From Boswellia sacra (Eukaryota > Streptophyta > Magnoliopsida > Sapindales > Burseraceae): a DNA stretch of 64,000 nt. The stretch is from positions 744,001-808,000 of the forward strand of contig SNVD02013683.1 of assembly GCA_013180625.2 (NCBI GenBank). The letters are read 5' to 3'. This document shows, piece after piece, positions 58,287-64,000 of this stretch. The number at the start of each line of letters is the position of its first letter. The stretch's first letter is position 1. The translations under genes were made by a program, and so were the position numbers. Below the pieces are notes generated by a model. It was not told the origin of the DNA. It saw only the letters and a program-made list of their open reading frames with translations, and did not search any database.

Positions 58287-61200
58287 TGTAACGGGCCACT
58301 ATTTGGGCAAAGTGCAAAAGCCCAGCCCATTTCTCCTTCTTCTAATTTTTATAAGACACAAAAAAAAAAAAAAAAAGAAAGAAAAATCTAGATAGAGAGG
58401 AGAAGAAGACAGACGTGGGAAGGGGGAGAGAGCTCAAGGGAAGTGGCAAATTTGAAGGATTTTTGAGGGCTTCTCAAGGTAATAATTTCATTTTTAACCC
58501 AAATTAAATTCAATATCTTGAATTCTAACTATAGATATGAATTTAGAGGAGTTATTAGACATTTGAAACATTTTTAGAGAGAGAAGATAGAGAAAGAAGG
58601 AAGAACAATGATGAAATTGGAAGTATTATTCAAGGTATTTCATATTCTTGTTGATTGTTATAGAATTTGTTTGAGGGAATTTTGAGTTTTGATGATAATG
58701 ATAGAAATTTAGGGTACTGTGAACAGTAGCAATTCCGAAAATTTTTACAATTTATTGGCTTTGAATCTGATTCTGAAATTTATATATGTTAAAATAGACA
58801 TCATAAGGATTTGTTTAAAGTTGGATTCACTAAAAAATTTTGAGTATGCAATTTATTATGAATTTTCGAAGTTTACTGTTTACTACTGGAAATTCAGTTT
58901 TTCTACAGAAAATCAGTTTTGGGTAAGTGATTTGAGGTATCTAGAGGTCTTCAAAAATTATGAAATTTGGGATACGAGTTTGTGTATATGTCTAGTTTAA
59001 ATCTGGAGAGTTTTGTGATTTTACAAATTTAGTATGAATTATCATGTATTTTGGAATATGGAGAGGTCAGTTCTGGAAATGAATTTACAGAATTTTTGTA
59101 TCTAGAGACATGAAGATTTTGAGGTATTTAATGAACTTGGAATGCTATGAAATTTTATATATCATTAGATATGTATGTGTAGAAGGTCTGTATAAAATTT
59201 TAGACCATTCTGATAAGTCAATTATTTATTTAAAATCAGAGAACAAGAACTACTTGTTTAAGAAGTTTAGAAATACAATTAATTAGGATTGATTGGATTA
59301 GGATATGAAGTTGGATATTGAGAATTTTAAATATTCCAGTTGATTATTAATTGAATATGATGTGATGAGCTCTTTAATGATATTAGGACAATGAAGGATT
59401 AATTCTTTGTTGAAGGATGTGGCCAACTAGATGGAACGTTCATTTTGGAATCAAATCCGAGCTAATTGAGTTGTGCAATTAAATCAGTGAGTGGATTATG
59501 TTTTGAGAATTTCATATAATATTTAAGTGTATTAAATTTATGATTTTTCATATGATTTAAGTTCTTAGTTTAATTAGTTGAGTTATATTAAAAGTTTTTA
59601 GAATAGATGATAATGATTTACGTATTTTGAAAATAAGTGTGCGTAAAGTATTAGATTTTGGATAGAAGAGATGGTAATGGGTGGTGCTAGAAAAATAAAT
59701 TTAAAGTGAAAGTTGTAGATTGAATATATATATTATATGTTGGTGGAAAGTAGAAAGTTTTTGTTTATGATTGAAAAAGAGACATTTTGTAATTAAATGA
59801 ATTAGTATAGAAAATTGAGGTATTGGGTTATTTTCTTTAAATAAATACATATGTTGAAGAAATAGTGATTTCGGTTAACAAAATGATAAGTGATTTTATA
59901 TTCAAAATAATAGCAAAGTAAAAAGAAAAAGTTTTGGGAAGTAGAATTTAAATTCTGCAGGAGTGACAATGCAAAATTTTAAAACTGCCGAAGCAGGGGC
60001 TGAATTACAAATTTAGAAAGCTGTTTCAGAAATTGTAAGGACCTAAATGCAGAATTATGAAAAATTTAGAACAGTAAAAAACGATTTGAGTTAAAGTATG
60101 ATGTATGAGATTTTGAGATAGAAATATAAATTATAGTTTATAGTGAGATGAAAAGTATTTTATTTTATGGATATTTTAGAAAGTTTCAGAAAGAGTAGAA
60201 GATTTATTTTTCTGGATAATTAGAAATATGTTTTAGTATTTATTTAGCTATGTTTTTTTAGCATTTAATAGAATTTCTGAGAATTTTAGCAAATTCAGAA
60301 TAATTCAAGTTAGTTTCTTTTTTTATTTCTCGAGGGTAAATAGACTCATTTGTTATGTTTGCTTTCAATTATTAAGATGTTTCAAGTCTAGTTTTCCAAA
60401 TGGTTGTAGATATAAATTTTTAATTGCAAAGTTAGTTTTAAACAATGATCTAGCATTTTTAAGGAAGATTCGTGTTTTATTTATGAATCGTTTTCTATAT
60501 TATTATAGATGCATATTTTACTATTTTATAAAAAGTATAAAAGCAGAATAATTACGATCAATTCTTTTCATAGTTTGATTTCGAGGATTTCTTAAAGTAA
60601 TTTCAATTACTCTTTTAAATATTTATTATAGATTTTCAAGGATTCAGATGTTATGAGTTCAGTTCAGCTTACATAAGATTTACAAATTTTGATAAATTTG
60701 CTTGAGAAGCAATGACTTAACATATGAAGCAAATTTTGAAAAGAAATCAATTTTAGCAAAAATAAGAAAGTTTAATTATATTATACTAAGCGAGTACCCA
60801 GCTCACTTAGACAGTGAGACAACAGATTTCAGATAGAAAGATAAAGGCCGTTGGGGCCCGTTCAGACACACATAGAGGCTTTGGGCCATGTGATCTGGGC
60901 GTTTTAGCCCTTTGGGGGCAACTCTACACATGCGTATGACTAGTAGTAGGCCTGTGCGATGTTAGATCTCGCCAGGTACAGATAGCTCTGCCTGCGTGAT
61001 GTAGATCTCACCAGGTATGAGGAAATTCAGATAGTTCTGCCTATGCGAGTTAGATCTCGCTAGGCAGGATGAGACAGTTCCAGGGGTACTTGTTTAGTAT
61101 AATGAAAAGAGTTTTGAATATGTTTATATGAGTTAGTTTGAAAAAGAAGCATGATTCACAAAAGTTTCTTTTGAAAGAAGATTTTCAAGAAAATTATGTT

Positions 61201-61763
61201 TTGCATAGTAAATAACTGAAGCGATGATTTTAGCATGATCATCAAGAGCATCGTATTATACGATTGAAGATGATTATTTTATTGTTTTAATCATAACTAG
61301 TATTCTGATGAATTTCGTCATTCAATAGTTATTTATTTTAAAGTTTTATGACATTTTAGGTGATATGAAAGTTATAGATTATAAAGACTATTTCTTTTAT
61401 ATAAAGCAAATATTTATTTTATAACAATATGATTTCTTTTGGATTTATTTACAAATATATTTTTTTATCCCCACTCACTGAGTTTTATACTCACATCTTT
61501 GTTTATATTTTTCTTTTTTTTTAATTTCTCCCCCAGGATGAAAGCAAAATGTGATCTAGTTAGGAAGTGTGGAGGCCCAGCCACGTGATGGTGCAAGGAT
61601 AGGTCAAGGTTGTAATAGTTAAATTGTTTTATTTAAATTTCATTTGTGGATGTAATGAAAATTATTTCAAGTTTGTTCTATGAGAAAGACAAGAATTAAG
61701 AAACAGTCAGTAGTCCATAGTTTTAGCATGATTCGCCCGTGTAGTTAGGGGTGGGTCGTGTCA
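58287..61763. mobile_element. Solo LTR of about 3.48 kb, probably Ty3/Gypsy (Tekay/Del-like)
   Basis: Starts TGTAACGGGCC and ends GGGTCGTGTCA, near-inverted ends with TG...CA, flanked by a perfect CTAAT duplication. It contains no protein-coding frame. Its content suggests a long chromovirus-type LTR: CCCACTCACTGAGTTTTATACTCAC near 61470 and the transcribed-strand pattern CGAGTACCCAGCTCACTTAG near 60790. It interrupts the Copia RT exactly: the two halves of the motif abut if the insert and one CTAAT copy are removed. A solo LTR normally arises by recombination between two LTRs of a full element. The superfamily call is inferred from ends and short motifs only. Confidence 0.83.
60949..61065 (+). 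repeat. Three imperfect short repeats within the solo LTR
   Basis: Three copies of GTTAGATCTCGCCAGG or close variants, with CAGATAGCTCTGCCTGCG-type spacers between them. Spacing is about 40-60 bp. Confidence 0.7.
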
Positions 61764-61768
61764 CTAAT
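61764..61768. repeat. Target-site duplication, right (CTAAT)
   Basis: Identical to 58282-58286. Confidence 0.9.
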
Positions 61769-63863
61769 GGTGGAATGAAAGTCAATGCTAGGCCTCTGAT
61801 GGCACCCTTTGGCCACAAGACGCGCCTTATAGCGCACAATAGAACCATCTGCCTTTCTCTTTATCCTGAAAATTTACTTACAACCTATAACATTTTGTGT
61901 ATGGTGAGGAGGAACAAATTCCCAAGTCTTATTATTTTTTTTAAAGAGCTGTAAACTCATCATTCATGGCTTGACGTCAATAGGAATTTTTCTGTGGCTG
62001 ATGAAAGGTAAGGGGTTTGATGGAGGGAGGTTCATCAGTAGATGTGGTAAGAAAAGTGTGAGGATTGGAATAACAAGGATTGAGATTAAAAATGTTATTA
62101 CGTGATCTGATTACCGTAGGATGACGAGGTAATGTATAAATAAGATGGAGATGGTGCAGTTATTGTGTGTGTGGAATTGGAATTTAGAGAAATGCCCAAA
62201 ATATTAGGATTGGATTTTACCAAAGTGGGAGGCAAATAATCTGTTGATGTGGAGGAAGCCAAGTCTGGATCACCGCTGGCCAAATTTGGAGATGAAGTAT
62301 CGATAGAAGATAGAGAATCTTCCATATTCGCAGGAGACAAATAGGATGTAAACTCAGAAGAAGTATGTGTTTGAGGAGGAGTAGAGGTGACAAAATTGGA
62401 GGGTGTAGTTGGACCAGAACTTTGACGTAATGAAAGCTGGTGATCAATCGGGATAGTAGATGAGGTAGACCATTTGAGACTGGATGAGGCAAGACACTAG
62501 TGACATAGGAGATAGGAATTGAGTAATGTGTAGGTTTAGAAATTAATCAACAATCTAAATTGTAAAGAGTGGTTGTAGACGGAATTGAATTTTGTTTAGA
62601 GTAAGGAAAAATATTTTCAATAAAAACAACATGACGGGATATAAATAGTTTGCTGGTGACAAGATCATAACATTTGTTAGGCATTATGAGGAAGAGAATA
62701 CCCAGGGAATAACCATAGTGTTGATTTGGTGTCTAATTTACGATTTGTGTAAGACTTAAGCCAAGGATAACATAGACAACCAAAAATTAGAAGTTTGAAG
62801 TAATTAGGTGTAGTGGAGAATAATTTTTCAAACGGAGATATTGATTGAGAATAGGTGTTGGGAGGTGGTTAAAGAGGTAATTAGCGGTATCAAAGATGTG
62901 AGTCCAAAAAGAAAGTGGCAATGATGCCCGATGAAGAAGAGATAAACCATTTTCAATAATGTGACGATGTTTACACTCAGCAGTCCCTATTATTTGTGGA
63001 GTATATGATAGAGAAATGAGGTGTTGAATTGCATTATTGGAAGCAATTTTTTTTTTTAATTCCAAGATATTCAGTGCTGCCATCAGAATGAAGTGTAAGA
63101 ATAGATGTTTGAAAAAAAATTTTCCATCACATTTTTAAATTGAGTAAAAATGCTAGGAACTTCGGATTTTAATTTCATGAAATATAGCCATGAATATTTT
63201 GTACAATGGTCCACAAACACAACATAGTATCTAGATTGATCAAGATTATGGATAGAAGCAGGGCGCTAGACATTTGCATAGATTAGCTTAAGAGGCCTGC
63301 TGCTAGACAAAGTATTATTCCCAAAGCTAAGTTTGTGACTTTTATTGCAAAGACAGGAATTACAATGATTGAAAGACTTAGAATCTAAAATTGGAATTGA
63401 TTGACTAGACAAAATGTCATTGGGAATGCGAGAAGATAGATGACCTAACCGTTAGTGCTAGTTTGGAAAGTGACACCTTTGTGGAAATAAGGGCATGCGG
63501 TTGAAAATTAGATATGGAAGATCCAGGCAATTCATAAAGATATCCATTGCTTTATCGTGTGATGAGAAGTGCCCCCATACTCAGATCCTTCGCAACAAAT
63601 TCAAACGGAAAGAATTAAATATAAGTATGATTATTTTTACAAAATTAAGAAACATGTATTAAGTTCTTTTTAATTGAAGGAACACACAAAATGTTATTAA
63701 GTTAAAAAGTTTAATTAGGAGAAAAGAGATTGGCAGAACTTGTATGAGTAATTGGAATGTCAGAATCATCACCAATGATAGCACCATTATTATCTCCACA
63801 GTCAGGGTGAATGAATAAATTTTGGAGATCAGACGTAATATGATGAGATGCGCTTGAATCAAG
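61769..63863 (-). pseudogene. Protease, integrase and RT N-terminus of the decayed Copia element
   Basis: On the minus strand the protease active-site area reads DSSASHH where a functional Copia would have Asp-Ser/Thr-Gly. The integrase core has ISLSYTPQ and the block ENGLSLLHRASLPLSFWTHIF, then a degraded linker to the RT start DGSIVRYKARLVAKG near 61850. It is broken by many stops. Confidence 0.82.
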
Positions 63864-64000
63864 TAGGGTTGGTAATGGGGCGTGACGGGTTTGGGACAGC
63901 TAATACCCAGCCCCGCCCCGCCCCGCCCCTGTAAAATTTCATAACCATCTCAATTTATTGACAAGTACACAAAGCTCATTTTCTTAACAAGTTTGAAGAC
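63864..64000. mobile_element. Left end of a hAT-like non-autonomous element, truncated by the window edge
   Basis: TAGGGTTGGTAATGGGGCG followed by GC-rich CCCCGCCCCGCCCC sequence is a common terminus of plant hAT-type MITE families, and it cuts the Copia protease at 63863. The preceding 8 bases (GAATCAAG) would be the target duplication. The other end lies outside the window, so this is not proven. Confidence 0.5.

Larger units (their letters stand above)
56973..63863 (-). mobile_element. Decayed Copia element (same lineage type as the outer one), split by a solo LTR
   Basis: Copia polyprotein remnants run right to left. RNase H lies at 56973-57356 (VFHSRMKHIALDYHFV, AAQLADSLAKPL), RT at about 57357-58281 ([41 protein letters not shown]), and the RT start at about 61769-61860 (DGSIVRYKARLVAKG). 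Integrase lies at about 62787-63250 (HLISLSYTPQ, HRHIIENGLSLLHRASLP) and protease at about 63659-63866 (DSSASHHITSDL). Stops and shifts abound. No LTR was found on either side: the left is lost and the right is cut by a hAT-like end at 63864. The wording matches the outer element at 31-40 kb more than the nested one, so both probably belong to one Copia lineage. Confidence 0.85.

Overview
The window is AT-rich nuclear DNA from a flowering plant, almost certainly a eudicot. The evidence is multi-exon genes with GT-AG introns, plant-only transcription factor families (WRI1-type AP2, EIN3, FAR1-related), a type I pectin methylesterase and nested plant LTR retrotransposons. A complete CCaMK gene, the symbiosis kinase lost in Brassicaceae, points to a lineage able to form arbuscular mycorrhiza. 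No species can be named from sequence alone.

Layout. 1-1542 (+): last three exons of an uncharacterised plant gene, convergent with WRINKLED1 (WRI1) at 2330-6508 (-). WRI1 has seven exons, including a 9-nt exon and an apparent GC-AG first intron. 6.5-12.8 kb is intergenic, with a broken intronless copy of nuclear CCMA/ABCI1 (8753-9388) and two nested hAT-type elements of one family (10822-12703). 14238-19471 (+) is a FAR1-related gene of the FRS3 type. 22917-26386 (+) is a BED-finger/DUF659/hAT gene that looks like a domesticated transposase. 27082-30416 (-) is CCaMK.

From 31.1 to 40.5 kb lies an old Copia element (+). It is split just after its YVDD motif by a younger Copia element (-) with a perfect AACAG target duplication. 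42142-44049 (-) is EIN3/EIL1 with a probable leader intron. 45.5-53.7 kb is AT-rich intergenic DNA with no gene I can support. 53808-55888 (+) is a PMEI-PME pectin methylesterase. 56.97-63.86 kb is a decayed Copia element (-), split by a 3.48-kb solo LTR with CTAAT duplications. A further hAT-like terminus starts at the right edge.

The genes are a mosaic of independent functions rather than a pathway: seed-oil control (WRI1), light/developmental transcription (FRS3), symbiotic calcium decoding (CCaMK), ethylene signalling (EIN3) and wall modification (PME). The recurring theme is transposon biology: two neighbouring genes derived from different transposase families, and three independent element-in-element insertions whose order can be read from target duplications. 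I found no CRISPR array and no tRNA or rRNA gene that I could support.
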